Assembly (NCBI RefSeq): GCF_900116875.1
Contig: NZ_FPCC01000030.1
Location: 1-33,977 of the forward strand
Length of the DNA stretch: 33,977 bases
Direction: 5' to 3'
From: Butyrivibrio sp. INlla21
Lineage (GTDB): Bacteria; Bacillota; Clostridia; Lachnospirales; Lachnospiraceae
The first letter of the stretch is position 1. Each line of letters starts with the position of its first letter. The notes beneath the pieces are model-generated. The model was given only the letters and a program-made list of their open reading frames with translations. It had not been told where the DNA came from and did no database searches. Below are positions 23,246 to 32,151 of the stretch, piece by piece. Both the position numbers and the translations under genes were made by a program.

Positions 23246-24616
23246 ATGAAAACAAGCGATATTATTGACAAGAAAGTATTGGTCATCGGCTCCGGATTAT
23301 CAGGTGTCGGATCGGTAAACCTTTTAAACAAAGTGGGTGCTAAACCCGTTGTACTTGAAGAAAACAAGTCTTTATCAGAAGAAGACATCAGATTAAAGCT
23401 CCACGAAGAGGACAGAGATAAGACAGAAATAATCGTAGGCGAAATAAGCGATGCGGTTCTTGACAAGCTTGTTTTGGTTGTTCCAAGTCCTGCTGTTCCT
23501 CTTGATTCACCAACCGTACTTCGTATTAAAGAAAAGAATATTCCTATCTGGAGCGAGATAGAGCTTGCATATAATTTTGCAAAAGGCAAGGTTGTGGCTA
23601 TTACCGGTACAAACGGAAAGACTACGACTACAACACTTGTCGGCGATATCATGAAGGCTCATTTCGGAAAGGTATACGTTGTCGGAAATATCGGCGTATC
23701 CTATGCGGAGAGCTCACTTCTTATGGATGATTCATCCGTTACGGTCGGAGAGATAAGCTCTTTCCAGCTTGAGGCGGTTGATAATTTCCATGCGAATGTA
23801 TCTGCCATATTAAACGTTACACCCGATCATCTCAACAGGCATCATACAATGGAATGCTATGCTGCGATGAAGGAGAACATCACCAACAATCAGACTAAGG
23901 ACGATACCTGCGTTCTTAATTATGACAATGAATATACAAGAGATTTCGGGAAAAGATGTCCCGCCAAGGTGGTTTTCTTTTCAACAAAAGAAAAGTTATC
24001 GGACGGTCTTTTCCTTGACGGAGACGAGATTTACATGAGCACAGCGGGAAATGCCGTAAGTGTCATGAATATCCACGATATGAATCTTGTCGGACTTTGC
24101 AACGTGGAAAATGTAATGGCTGCGATTGCAATGTCACTTGCTATGGGCGTTCCGATGTCTACTGTTCTTGAAGTTATCAGAAATTTCAAGGCTGTTGAGC
24201 ATAGAATTGAATTCGTTGCCACAAAGAGGGGTGTTGATTATTACAACGATTCCAAGGGAACCAATCCCGATGCCGCAATTCAGGGAATAAAGGCTATGAG
24301 TAAGCCTACAATCCTTATCGGCGGCGGATACGACAAGGGCAGTGAATACGATGAATGGATCGAGAATTTCGGAGATAAAGTTAAGCTCCTTGTACTTATC
24401 GGTCAGACCAAAGAGAAAATAGCAGAGTGCGCCAAAAAGCACGGCTTTAATGATTTTGTATTTAAGGATACTTTTGAAGAGGCACTTGAGTTCTGCACTC
24501 AGAGTGCAAATGAAGGCGATGCGGTTCTTCTTTCTCCCGCATGCGCAAGTTGGGACATGTTCCCGAATTATGAGACCAGGGGTAAAAAATTCAAAGAATA
24601 CGTTTGCAAATTATAA
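23246..24616 (+). CDS. murD: UDP-N-acetylmuramoylalanine-D-glutamate ligase
   Basis: The 456-residue Mur ligase has an N-terminal Rossmann-like domain with VLVIGSGLSGVGSVNLL (about residues 10-26). The ATP P-loop is GTNGKTTTT (121-129). The central domain contains NVTPDHLNRH (about 190-199), and YYNDSKGTNPDAAI (about 331-344) and GGGYDKG mark the C-terminal domain. It adds D-glutamate to UDP-MurNAc-L-Ala in the cytosol, using ATP. TTTGAGG precedes the ATG. Fifth enzyme of the dcw cluster; murC, murE and murF are not in the window. Confidence 0.97.
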   Translation: MKTSDIIDKKVLVIGSGLSGVGSVNLLNKVGAKPVVLEENKSLSEEDIRLKLHEEDRDKTEIIVGEISDAVLDKLVLVVPSPAVPLDSPTVLRIKEKNIPIWSEIELAYNFAKGKVVAITGTNGKTTTTTLVGDIMKAHFGKVYVVGNIGVSYAESSLLMDDSSVTVGEISSFQLEAVDNFHANVSAILNVTPDHLNRHHTMECYAAMKENITNNQTKDDTCVLNYDNEYTRDFGKRCPAKVVFFSTKEKLSDGLFLDGDEIYMSTAGNAVSVMNIHDMNLVGLCNVENVMAAIAMSLAMGVPMSTVLEVIRNFKAVEHRIEFVATKRGVDYYNDSKGTNPDAAIQGIKAMSKPTILIGGGYDKGSEYDEWIENFGDKVKLLVLIGQTKEKIAECAKKHGFNDFVFKDTFEEALEFCTQSANEGDAVLLSPACASWDMFPNYETRGKKFKEYVCKL

Positions 24617-24640
24617 TATTTTTTGTAGCGAGGGGATGTT

Positions 24641-25786
24641 TTGAATAGGATCAGAGCACTTAGAAAACCAAGAGAAGAGTCTTATATTGATTACAGTTTG
24701 ATATTTATCATACTGTTTCTTTTGGCGTTCGGACTTGTAATGGTGTATTCCACAAGTTCCTATGAGGCTAATCTTGATCTGGGTGACTCATCTTACTATT
24801 TCAGACACCAGATGGTTTCAACAATCATCGGACTTGCTGCAATGATGATCGTTTCATATATTCCATACAGATTTATAGCAAAATTTGCATTTCCGATTTA
24901 TATAGCGGCGGCTGTGTTGCTGATTTTGGTCATTCCTTTCGGAAAAAGGATCAACGGTGCTAAGCGTTGGATCTACATCATGGGTATGTCGGTTCAGCCC
25001 GCAGAGGTCGCGAAGTTTGCGGTTATAGTCTTCTCCGCAGTTCTGATCATCAAGCTTAGAAAAAATCTTATGAGTCCCAAGGGATATATGACAGCGCTTG
25101 CATTTCCGGCACTTTATTCACTTATGGTGTACGGCATTACCAAGAACCTGAGTTCTGCCATTATCATTATGGGAATTACTGTTGTCATGCTCTTTATCTC
25201 AACTCCCGGATACAGAAGATATGTTATCGCGGCATTGTCGTTATTTGCGCTTGTTGCGGTCGTTGTTCTTATTATAGCCAATTCGGAACATTCAAGCGGA
25301 ATGAACTACAGATTTGAAAGAGTACTTGCTTGGCTTGATCCCAAAGCTCATTCAAGCGGAAAGGGATTCCAGACACTGCAGGCTCTTTATGCGATCGGTT
25401 CCGGAGGAATATTCGGAAAGGGCTTGGGCGAGAGTATGCAGAAGATGGGATTTATCCCCGAAGCTCAGAATGACATGATCTTCTCGGTTATCTGCGAGGA
25501 GCTTGGATTATTCGGAGCAATAGCCGTTATGCTTATGTTTCTCCTTCTTATCTGGAGACTTATGATTATTGCAAACAATGCACCTGATATGCTTGGAGCC
25601 CTTCTCGTTATCGGGGTTATGGGACATATTTCCATTCAGGTTATTCTTAATATAGCGGTTGTTACCAATACAATTCCCAACACGGGAATCACTCTTCCCT
25701 TTATAAGTTACGGAGGATCGGCGGTTATTATTCAGCTGGCGGAAATTGGTCTGGCGCTTAATGTTGCAAGAAATATAGGAAGATAA
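24641..25786 (+). CDS. ftsW: SEDS glycosyltransferase FtsW (or SpoVE)
   Basis: The 381-residue, ten-helix membrane protein has SEDS hallmarks: LAFGLVMVYSTSS (about residues 23-35), NGAKRWI (about 104-110), VQPAEVAKFAVI, GLGESMQKMGFIPEAQNDMIFSV (about 262-284, including the catalytic Asp region) and ITLPFISYGGSA (about 349-360). It polymerises lipid II at the septum in partnership with the class B PBP encoded upstream. The start is a TTG at 24641 preceded by GAGGGG. murG would normally follow but is missing; the ftsQ gene starts two bases after the stop. Confidence 0.95.
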   Translation: MNRIRALRKPREESYIDYSLIFIILFLLAFGLVMVYSTSSYEANLDLGDSSYYFRHQMVSTIIGLAAMMIVSYIPYRFIAKFAFPIYIAAAVLLILVIPFGKRINGAKRWIYIMGMSVQPAEVAKFAVIVFSAVLIIKLRKNLMSPKGYMTALAFPALYSLMVYGITKNLSSAIIIMGITVVMLFISTPGYRRYVIAALSLFALVAVVVLIIANSEHSSGMNYRFERVLAWLDPKAHSSGKGFQTLQALYAIGSGGIFGKGLGESMQKMGFIPEAQNDMIFSVICEELGLFGAIAVMLMFLLLIWRLMIIANNAPDMLGALLVIGVMGHISIQVILNIAVVTNTIPNTGITLPFISYGGSAVIIQLAEIGLALNVARNIGR

Positions 25787-25788
25787 AA

Positions 25789-26604
25789 ATGGCAAGAAGA
25801 CGTAGAAAAAGGTCGTCTTCCGTAAGACGATCCGAGTTTAATAACAGGTGGCATATTAAAGACTCCATCAGAAATAACAGGAGTCTTTATATTATTGCGC
25901 TTATCATTCTTGCTGTTCTTTTGATAATACTCGGTGTTATTAAATACATTTCCGACACCTATACAATTACCAATGTTTATGTTTCCGGTAATAAGCATTA
26001 TACGGATGAAGAGATAATAGACATGGTAATGACTGACAGACTGTGTAAGAACTCGATGTTTCTTTCTTTGAAGTACCGAAATAAGAGCATCGGTGATATC
26101 CCGTTTATAGAAAAGATGGATGTAGACATAGTCTCCCCGGATACGGTTAAGATCAATGTCTATGAAAAAGCGATAGCGGGATATATTTCTTATCTCGGTC
26201 ATTACATGTATTTTGACAGAGACGGAATTGTTGTTGAAAGTTCTTTTGAACCATCCGACGAAGTCCCTCAGGTTATGGGGCTATCGTTTAACAGTGTAAT
26301 AATTCACGAGAAGCTTCCGGTGGAAAACGATGAGGTCTTTGATGAGATCCTTGATATCACACAGCTTCTTTCCAAATACGAACTTAACGCCGACAAAATA
26401 TTTTTTGACAGCGAATACAACGTTTATCTGTATTTCGGTGGCATAGAGGTCAGCATAGGAACAAAGGATTTTATTGACGCCAAGATCATAGAACTTAAAA
26501 AAATTTTTCGTACCGATCAACTTGACGGAAAAACGGGACTTTTGGAGATGAAAGATTTTAATGAAGATACCAAAAACACCTCATTTATCCCAAAAAAAGA
26601 ATGA
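25789..26604 (+). CDS. ftsQ: FtsQ/DivIB septum protein
   Basis: The 271-residue protein has a very basic cytoplasmic start (ARRRRKRSSSVRRSE), one membrane helix (SLYIIALIILAVLLIILGVI, about residues 32-51) and an extracellular POTRA domain beginning ITNVYVSGNKHYTDEEIIDM (about 60-79). The following beta domain contains YISYLGHYMYFDRDGIVVE (about 133-151), matching the FtsQ/DivIB pattern. It belongs to the FtsL-DivIC-DivIB complex. Spacing to ftsW is two bases, which supports translational coupling. The C-terminus is short. No terminator follows; the next gene ftsZ has its own promoter. Confidence 0.92.
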   Translation: MARRRRKRSSSVRRSEFNNRWHIKDSIRNNRSLYIIALIILAVLLIILGVIKYISDTYTITNVYVSGNKHYTDEEIIDMVMTDRLCKNSMFLSLKYRNKSIGDIPFIEKMDVDIVSPDTVKINVYEKAIAGYISYLGHYMYFDRDGIVVESSFEPSDEVPQVMGLSFNSVIIHEKLPVENDEVFDEILDITQLLSKYELNADKIFFDSEYNVYLYFGGIEVSIGTKDFIDAKIIELKKIFRTDQLDGKTGLLEMKDFNEDTKNTSFIPKKE

Positions 26605-26646
26605 TATTTCGTATTTTTTGAATTAATTATCGAACAAAAAAACGGG

Positions 26647-26675
26647 TTGATAATTTGTTTTAAAAATCGTATCAT
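26647..26675 (+). promoter_or_regulatory. Predicted sigma-A promoter of ftsZ
   Basis: TTGATA (26647-26652) and TATCAT (26670-26675) are separated by exactly 17 bases. The start site near 26682 leaves a leader of about 30 bases with a strong AAGGAGG site. Separate transcription allows FtsZ to be made at a higher level than the upstream genes. Confidence 0.7.
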
Positions 26676-26714
26676 TGATAACAGGAGTTTAAAGGTCGTG
26701 AAGGAGGAGTTGTT

Positions 26715-27953
26715 TTGCTCGAGATAAAGTCAAATGATGCGGAATCTGCTTGCAAGATCATCGTTGTCGGGGTCGGTGGTGCAGGTAATAACGCTGTTAA
26801 TAGAATGGTAGATGAGAATATAACCGGTGTTGAATTCATCGGTATCAATACAGATAAGCAGGCTCTCCAGCTCTGTAAGGCACCCAAGCTTTTACAGATC
26901 GGCGAGAAGCTGACCAAGGGACTTGGCGCAGGTGCTAAGCCTGAGATCGGTCAGAAGGCTGCTGAGGAGAGTTCCGAGGAGATCTCGGCTGCTCTCAAGG
27001 GTGCAGATATGGTATTCGTTACCTGTGGTATGGGTGGCGGAACCGGTACAGGAGCTGCTCCCGTTGTAGCTAAGCTTGCGAAGGATATGGGTATCCTGAC
27101 TGTAGGTGTTGTAACCAAGCCTTTCAGTTTCGAAGCTCGTGTTCGTATGCAGAATGCTATGCTCGGCATACAGAACATCAAGTCCAACGTAGATACGCTT
27201 ATTGTTATCCCTAATGATAAGCTTCTTCAGATAGTCGACAGACGAACAACGATGCCCGATGCTCTTAAGAAGGCCGATGAGGTTCTTCAGCAGGCAGTTC
27301 AGGGAATCACAGACCTTATCAATGTACCCGCAGTTATCAATCTTGACTTTGCCGATGTTCAGACGGTTATGAAGGACAAGGGCATTGCTCATATCGGTAT
27401 CGGTACAGGTAAGGGCGATGAGAAGGCATCAGAGGCTGTTAAGATGGCCGTTGAGTCTCCTCTTCTTGAGACTAAGATCAATGGCGCTTCAAGCGTTATT
27501 ATCAATATTTCCGGTGACATCACTCTTCAGGATGCTTCAGATGCTTCCGAGTATGTTCGCCAGCTTGCGGGAAATGATGTTAACATCATCTTCGGTGCAA
27601 TGTATGATGAGAATCAGCAGGAATCATGCACGATTACTGTTATTGCTACAGGTATTGACGACAAGCAGATCAACACACCTGTGAAGCCCGTTGTGGCAGC
27701 TACAGCTTCACCTGTTTCAGCTACGATAGCTCCTCAGCCTCAGGCTGTTGCAGCACATACACCCGTGGCTCCCGTTACACCTGTAACACCTATTCAGCCT
27801 ACGATCACACCTATCGGTGTTTCATCAGCTGATGCTTCTGCAGCAGCTGCGGCAGGTCCCAGACCTACACTTGGAATCAGCCGTCCCAGTGAGATCAAGA
27901 GCACAGTAGAGCCCAAGTCTCTCAAGATTCCTGATTTCTTACAAAGAAAATAA
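26715..27953 (+). CDS. ftsZ: Cell-division GTPase FtsZ
   Basis: The 412-residue tubulin homologue has [17 protein letters not shown] (about residues 15-31), the GTP-binding tubulin signature GGGTGTG (about 107-113) and the T7-loop region [11 protein letters not shown] (about 206-216). A long Pro/Ala/Val-rich linker (about 320-390) leads to the conserved C-terminal peptide [10 protein letters not shown], which binds membrane anchors such as SepF in species lacking FtsA. It polymerises into the Z ring at midcell. The start is a TTG at 26715 with AAGGAGG seven bases before it. The end is marked by a perfect terminator. Confidence 0.99.
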   Translation: MLEIKSNDAESACKIIVVGVGGAGNNAVNRMVDENITGVEFIGINTDKQALQLCKAPKLLQIGEKLTKGLGAGAKPEIGQKAAEESSEEISAALKGADMVFVTCGMGGGTGTGAAPVVAKLAKDMGILTVGVVTKPFSFEARVRMQNAMLGIQNIKSNVDTLIVIPNDKLLQIVDRRTTMPDALKKADEVLQQAVQGITDLINVPAVINLDFADVQTVMKDKGIAHIGIGTGKGDEKASEAVKMAVESPLLETKINGASSVIINISGDITLQDASDASEYVRQLAGNDVNIIFGAMYDENQQESCTITVIATGIDDKQINTPVKPVVAATASPVSATIAPQPQAVAAHTPVAPVTPVTPIQPTITPIGVSSADASAAAAAGPRPTLGISRPSEIKSTVEPKSLKIPDFLQRK

Positions 27954-27963
27954 TCAGATTAGT

Positions 27964-27993
27964 ATTCCCTCCACAAATGTGGAGGGAATTTTT
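27964..27993 (+). terminator. Intrinsic terminator of ftsZ
   Basis: A perfect 11-bp stem (27964-27974 with 27979-27989), loop AAAT, ending in five T. It closes the dcw cluster. Confidence 0.92.
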
Positions 27994-28129
27994 ATTATGT
28001 GGAAAAAATCGCAAAATAATGATACAATAACTGGTAGAAATGCGTGTATTTTCGGCAAGATGTTGTGGATGAAATCTGCCGATAATAAATACTTATCAAA
28101 TGTCATTTTGTTGAGATGGAGGATTTGGT

Positions 28130-28642
28130 ATGAAATGCCCATTCTGCGGAAAAGATGATACAAGAGTAATCGATTCAAGACCTGCGGATGAGAATACGTC
28201 CATTAGAAGAAGACGTGTATGCGATTCCTGCGGCAAGAGATTTACCACTTATGAGAAGGTTGAGACGATTCCGCTCATAGTTATAAAAAAAGGCGATGTG
28301 CGTGAGCCGTACGACAGAGCCAAGATTGAAGCCGGTGTTTTCAGAGCTTGCCACAAGAGACCTGTAAGTGCCGAGCAGATCACTAAGCTTGTTGATTCGG
28401 TTGAGACCGAAGTTTTCAATATGGAGCAGAAGGAAATTCCCAGCCGTGCTATCGGTGAGATAGTAATGGACAAGATGAAGAACTTAGATCCGGTCGCATA
28501 TGTAAGATTTGCTTCCGTATACAGAGAATTTAAGGATGTTAATACCTTTATGGACGAACTTAAATCTGTTCTTCGAAAAGAGGCTGACGGAACTATCACA
28601 GATACAACAGATAAGAACACTCCGCTACTTAAGAAAGAATGA
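28130..28642 (+). CDS. nrdR: Transcriptional repressor NrdR
   Basis: The 170-residue protein has an N-terminal zinc ribbon with MKCPFCGKDDTRVIDSR (Cys3, Cys6) and VCDSCGKRFTTYE (Cys31, Cys34), followed by an ATP-cone domain (about residues 46-140) starting IPLIVIKKGDVREPYDRAKI. NrdR senses ATP/dATP and represses ribonucleotide reductase operons. GGAGG precedes the ATG. The 5' region (28020-28129) has a possible -10 (TACAAT, 28023-28028) and an inverted repeat TCGGCA/TGCCGA (around 28052-28083), but no clear NrdR box. The C-terminal 15 residues are Thr/Asp-rich and not part of the conserved fold. A terminator follows. Confidence 0.97.
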   Translation: MKCPFCGKDDTRVIDSRPADENTSIRRRRVCDSCGKRFTTYEKVETIPLIVIKKGDVREPYDRAKIEAGVFRACHKRPVSAEQITKLVDSVETEVFNMEQKEIPSRAIGEIVMDKMKNLDPVAYVRFASVYREFKDVNTFMDELKSVLRKEADGTITDTTDKNTPLLKKE

Positions 28643-28648
28643 CTTGGA

Positions 28649-28680
28649 AGCCTTGACAGAGACTTGTCAAGGCTTTATAT
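28649..28680 (+). terminator. Intrinsic terminator of nrdR
   Basis: AGCCTTGACA (28649-28658) pairs perfectly with TGTCAAGGCT (28665-28674), followed by a T-rich run. Confidence 0.8.
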
Positions 28681-28692
28681 TTTATCAGTAAT

Positions 28693-28713
28693 GGCATTGC
28701 CAATGCCTATAAT
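28693..28713 (+). promoter_or_regulatory. Inverted repeat beside a -10 box upstream of the peptide importer operon
   Basis: GGCATTG (28693-28699) and CAATGCC (28701-28707) form a palindrome directly before TATAAT (28708-28713). No -35 box is visible at the right distance. This suggests an operator site on an activator-dependent or repressed promoter. Confidence 0.45.
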
Positions 28714-28737
28714 TCAATAAGGAGGAAGATTTTTAAC

Positions 28738-30318
28738 ATGATTAAAAGAAGTATTGGCAGAAAGGTAGGCTGCCGTCTTCTGATGGTTGTGTTGACAACG
28801 CTGACTGTTGCATTGAGCGGCTGCTCAAGTGACAAGACAGGAGATTCCAAGAAACCGGAAAGTGAAGCTGCGCAGGCAGATAATCAGGCCGGAAATGCGG
28901 ATGATCTTTCTAAGCTTATCGTTGGTATACCTCAGGATTTGGATAGTTTTGACCCTCATTATGCGACGGGGGCAGGAACCAAAGAGGTTTTGTTTAACAT
29001 ATTCGAAGGACTTGTTAAACCCGATGAGAACGGTAATCTTAACCCTGCTGTAGCCAGTGAGTACACAATATCGGAAGATAATAAGGTATATACTTTCACA
29101 CTCAGAGACGGAATCAAGTTCCACGACGGCTCGGCTGTTACAGTAGAGGATATTAAATATTCTATCGACCGTAACGCAGGCGCTGACGGAAGTGAGCCGC
29201 TTGTTTCTTCTTTTTCCAATATAGACAGTGTGAATATACTTGATGACAGTCACGTAGAGATAGTACTTAAGGAAGCTAATTCCGAGTTCCTTACTCAGCT
29301 TACGGTTGCTATTATTCCGGCATCCAACGAGCATCCCGAGAACAAGATCATCGGAACGGGCCCTTACAAGTATGTATCAAGCGCACCACAGGAGAACTTT
29401 ACAGTAACGGCATTTGATGATTACTGGGGAGACAAGGCATATATCAAGGACGTGGTTTTCAAGATCGAATCCAATGCAGATGCGGTTGTTATGGATCTTG
29501 AGGGCGGATCTATCGATATGTTCGCAAGAATTCCCAGCTCACAGGTAGCTCAGCTCTCCGATAAATTTGAGATCTACGAGGGAACAATGAACCTTGTACA
29601 GGCTCTTTACCTCAACAATAAGGTTAAGCCTTTTGATGATGTGAGAGTTCGTCAGGCACTTTGCTATGCGATCGATCCCAAGGAGATAATGGACTTTGTT
29701 TCCGACGGAGCGGGCGTTGAGATCGGAAGTGCTATGTATCCTTCATTCGGTAAGTACTTCATGCCTGAGCTTAACGATGTTTATAATCAGGATGTGGAGA
29801 AGGCGAAAGCTCTTTTGACAGAAGCAGGATATCCTAACGGATTTGAGTTTACGATAACAGTTCCTTCAAACTACAAGCAGCACGTTGATACTGCTCAGGT
29901 TATCTCCGAGGAGCTCAAGGCGATCGGTGTAACAGCCAATATCCAGGAGATTGAGTGGAACTCATGGCTCTCTGATGTTTACAATGACAGAAAGTACGAG
30001 TCAACGGTTGTTGGTTTTGACGCATCAACACTTTCCGCTGCGGCTCTTCTTGCTAGATATGAGACAAATGCAAGTAAGAACATGTTCAATTTCAGCAGCG
30101 AAGCATTTGATAAGGCTTATGCCAATGCACAAGCCACATCGGATGATGCCGAGAAGACCAAGTACTACAAGGAATGCGAGGAAATCCTTGCAAAAGAAGC
30201 TGCAAACGTATATATTCAGGACCTTCCTGAGTTTGTGGCGCTCAACAAGAAGTTTACGGGATATGTTTTCTATCCCCTTTATGTACAGGATATAGCTAAG
30301 ATCAGACCTTCACAGTAA
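28738..30318 (+). CDS. Peptide ABC transporter substrate-binding lipoprotein (SBP family 5)
   Basis: The 526-residue protein has a lipoprotein signal peptide ending LSGC, with Cys29 as the lipidation site, a linker rich in Ser/Glu/Ala (about residues 30-55), then a family 5 binding fold. YTFTLRDGIKFHDGSAVTVE (about 117-136) is the family hallmark, and KVKPFDDVRVRQALCYAID is typical of the C-terminal lobe. It captures oligopeptides, dipeptides or possibly nickel complexes outside the membrane and hands them to the permeases encoded downstream. The substrate cannot be told from the sequence. AAGGAGG lies 12 bases before the ATG. A stem-loop separates it from the permease genes, as often seen when the binding protein is made in excess. 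Confidence 0.94.
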   Translation: MIKRSIGRKVGCRLLMVVLTTLTVALSGCSSDKTGDSKKPESEAAQADNQAGNADDLSKLIVGIPQDLDSFDPHYATGAGTKEVLFNIFEGLVKPDENGNLNPAVASEYTISEDNKVYTFTLRDGIKFHDGSAVTVEDIKYSIDRNAGADGSEPLVSSFSNIDSVNILDDSHVEIVLKEANSEFLTQLTVAIIPASNEHPENKIIGTGPYKYVSSAPQENFTVTAFDDYWGDKAYIKDVVFKIESNADAVVMDLEGGSIDMFARIPSSQVAQLSDKFEIYEGTMNLVQALYLNNKVKPFDDVRVRQALCYAIDPKEIMDFVSDGAGVEIGSAMYPSFGKYFMPELNDVYNQDVEKAKALLTEAGYPNGFEFTITVPSNYKQHVDTAQVISEELKAIGVTANIQEIEWNSWLSDVYNDRKYESTVVGFDASTLSAAALLARYETNASKNMFNFSSEAFDKAYANAQATSDDAEKTKYYKECEEILAKEAANVYIQDLPEFVALNKKFTGYVFYPLYVQDIAKIRPSQ

Positions 30319-30330
30319 ATACGACATACA

Positions 30331-30357
30331 ACGGATCCGAATAAATGTCCGATCCGT
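30331..30357. repeat. Stem-loop between the binding-protein and permease genes
   Basis: ACGGATC (30331-30337) pairs with GATCCGT (30351-30357). Without a T-run it is more likely an mRNA-stability or partial-termination element than a full terminator. Confidence 0.5.
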
Positions 30358-30388
30358 AAGAAGACAAAAGAATGCGGGGAATACGCGT

Positions 30389-31333
30389 ATGAAATATATC
30401 ATTAAAAAAATTATTTCCATGATAATTACTTTAGTGGTGGTTTCTCTATGCGTATTCCTCGCTTTTAGTATTATTCCGGGAGATCCGGCACTTAGGATGC
30501 TCGGAACGGAGGCTTCTCCCGAGCTTATTGCTCAGACAAGGGAGAGAATGGGACTAAACGATCCCTTTTTTATCAGATATTTCAGATGGTTTACGGCTTT
30601 TCTTCACGGTGATATGGGCACGAGCTACAACTACAGTGTCCCCGTATCCGGCATGATCCTTGGCAAGATCCCGATCACGCTCACGATGGCCGTAATGTCT
30701 TTTTTGCTTACAATCTTGATCTCAATTCCCTTCGGTATTATTACCGCCAAGCATGAGGGTGGTATTCTCGACAGAGTTATCACGGTGTTCAACCAGATAG
30801 TTATGGCAATTCCGCCTTTCTTTTCGGGAATCCTTATAAGCTTTGTGTTTGGAATGGTGCTCAGATTCTTTACTCCCGGGGGATTTATCTCATATAAGGA
30901 TGATTTCGGCGGATTTATCAGGTATCTGATCTTTCCTGCCGTTGCGGTTGCGCTTCCCAAGATAGCAATGACGGTTAAGATGCTAAGGGGCAGCGTTATA
31001 GATGAGGCGGCAAAAGATTATACGAGAACCGCCTACAGCAGAGGCAACAATACTAACGGTGTGTTGTACAGGCACGTTTTAAAGAACGCGCTCATTCCGG
31101 TCATCACCTTCCTTGGAATGGTGCTTGCGGACATGATCGCGGGAAGCATTGTAATTGAGCAGGTTTTCAGCATACCCGGTATAAGCAGGATACTTCTAAC
31201 AAGTATCAGCAACAGAGACTACCCGGTTGTGGAAGCGATAATCATGGGCATTGCGATCGTGGTTATCGTGACCAATCTTTTGGTTGATATCATTTACAGA
31301 ATAATCGATCCGAGAATAGGCATTGAAGAATGA
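30389..31333 (+). CDS. Peptide ABC transporter permease, OppB/DppB type
   Basis: The 314-residue membrane protein has six helices. The typical N-terminal segment of DppB-like permeases contains IPGDPALRMLGTEASPELI (about residues 30-48), then RERMGLNDPFFIRYFRWF and HGDMGTSYNYS. The cytoplasmic EAA loop lies near DEAAKDYTRTAYSRGNN (about 207-223) and contacts the ATPases. It forms the pore with the next permease. Its stop overlaps the next start as ATGA, so the two are coupled. The ATG at 30389 has GGGGAATAC upstream, a moderate ribosome binding site. Confidence 0.95.
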   Translation: MKYIIKKIISMIITLVVVSLCVFLAFSIIPGDPALRMLGTEASPELIAQTRERMGLNDPFFIRYFRWFTAFLHGDMGTSYNYSVPVSGMILGKIPITLTMAVMSFLLTILISIPFGIITAKHEGGILDRVITVFNQIVMAIPPFFSGILISFVFGMVLRFFTPGGFISYKDDFGGFIRYLIFPAVAVALPKIAMTVKMLRGSVIDEAAKDYTRTAYSRGNNTNGVLYRHVLKNALIPVITFLGMVLADMIAGSIVIEQVFSIPGISRILLTSISNRDYPVVEAIIMGIAIVVIVTNLLVDIIYRIIDPRIGIEE

Positions 31334-32151
31334 AGAACTTAAACAGGAATTTTAAAAAGATAAAAAAAGACCCATATATGCTGTTTGGGCTTATAATAAC
31401 CGGAATTATCCTTTTGATGATAATTGTCGGTCTGTTTTGGATGCCTTATGAACCGACCAAGATGAGTGCGTCCGAAAAGCTTCAGGGAATCTCTTTTAAA
31501 CATATCATGGGTACCGATAATATGGGACGTGACGTGTTCAGCAGGGTTATGTACGGAAGCAGGGTGACGCTCCTTATAGCAATCGGAACAGTTACGATCG
31601 GTGCGGTGCTCGGTACTGCGATCGGCGCGCTTACAGGGTATTTCGGCGGCGTGTTTGATGAAGTTATCATGAGAGTTATCGATGCTCTTTTTGCATTTCC
31701 CAGCATTCTTCTTGCACTTGTAATCGTCAGTGTTTTCGGAACGGGATGGGTTCAGCTTCTTATGTCACTTGGAATAGCGTTTATCCCAAGCTTTGCCAGG
31801 ATCGTAAGGGGCGAAGTGCTTAGGTGCAGGAACATGGATTATGTTGCGAGCGCCAAGCTTCAGGGCGTATCCGATGTCAGGATGATATTTGTGCACATAC
31901 TTCCCAATATCAAGGGAGTTATGGCTTCTTCAATACTTATAGGTTTTAACAATGCAGTGCTTGCGGAAGCGGGACTTAGCTACTTAGGAGTAGGTTCGCA
32001 GCCTCCTTACGCAAGCCTTGGAAAGATGCTGTCGGATGCACAGCAGTACATGTTTACAACGCCGAGCTATTGTCTGTGTCCCGGTGTTGTTATTGTGCTT
32101 ATGGTGCTTGGTTTTTCATTCTTGGGAGAGGGGCTCAGAAGATGGGAATAA
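31330..32151 (+). CDS. Peptide ABC transporter permease, OppC/DppC type
   Basis: The 273-residue permease begins with a short cytoplasmic segment and one helix, followed by HIMGTDNMGRDVFSRVMYGSR (about residues 57-77), a hallmark of the DppC/OppC family. The EAA loop reads MDYVASAKLQGVSD (about 169-182), and LAEAGLSYLGVGSQPPYASLG marks the C-terminal part. It pairs with the OppB-type permease. Start overlaps the previous stop (ATGA), and its last ten bases overlap the ATPase gene that follows. Confidence 0.95.
   Translation: MKNLNRNFKKIKKDPYMLFGLIITGIILLMIIVGLFWMPYEPTKMSASEKLQGISFKHIMGTDNMGRDVFSRVMYGSRVTLLIAIGTVTIGAVLGTAIGALTGYFGGVFDEVIMRVIDALFAFPSILLALVIVSVFGTGWVQLLMSLGIAFIPSFARIVRGEVLRCRNMDYVASAKLQGVSDVRMIFVHILPNIKGVMASSILIGFNNAVLAEAGLSYLGVGSQPPYASLGKMLSDAQQYMFTTPSYCLCPGVVIVLMVLGFSFLGEGLRRWE

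Noticed and set aside
28052..28083. Inverted repeat in the nrdR leader as a riboswitch
   Set aside because: A single 6-bp stem with a bulge and no known riboswitch motif; not enough for a call.
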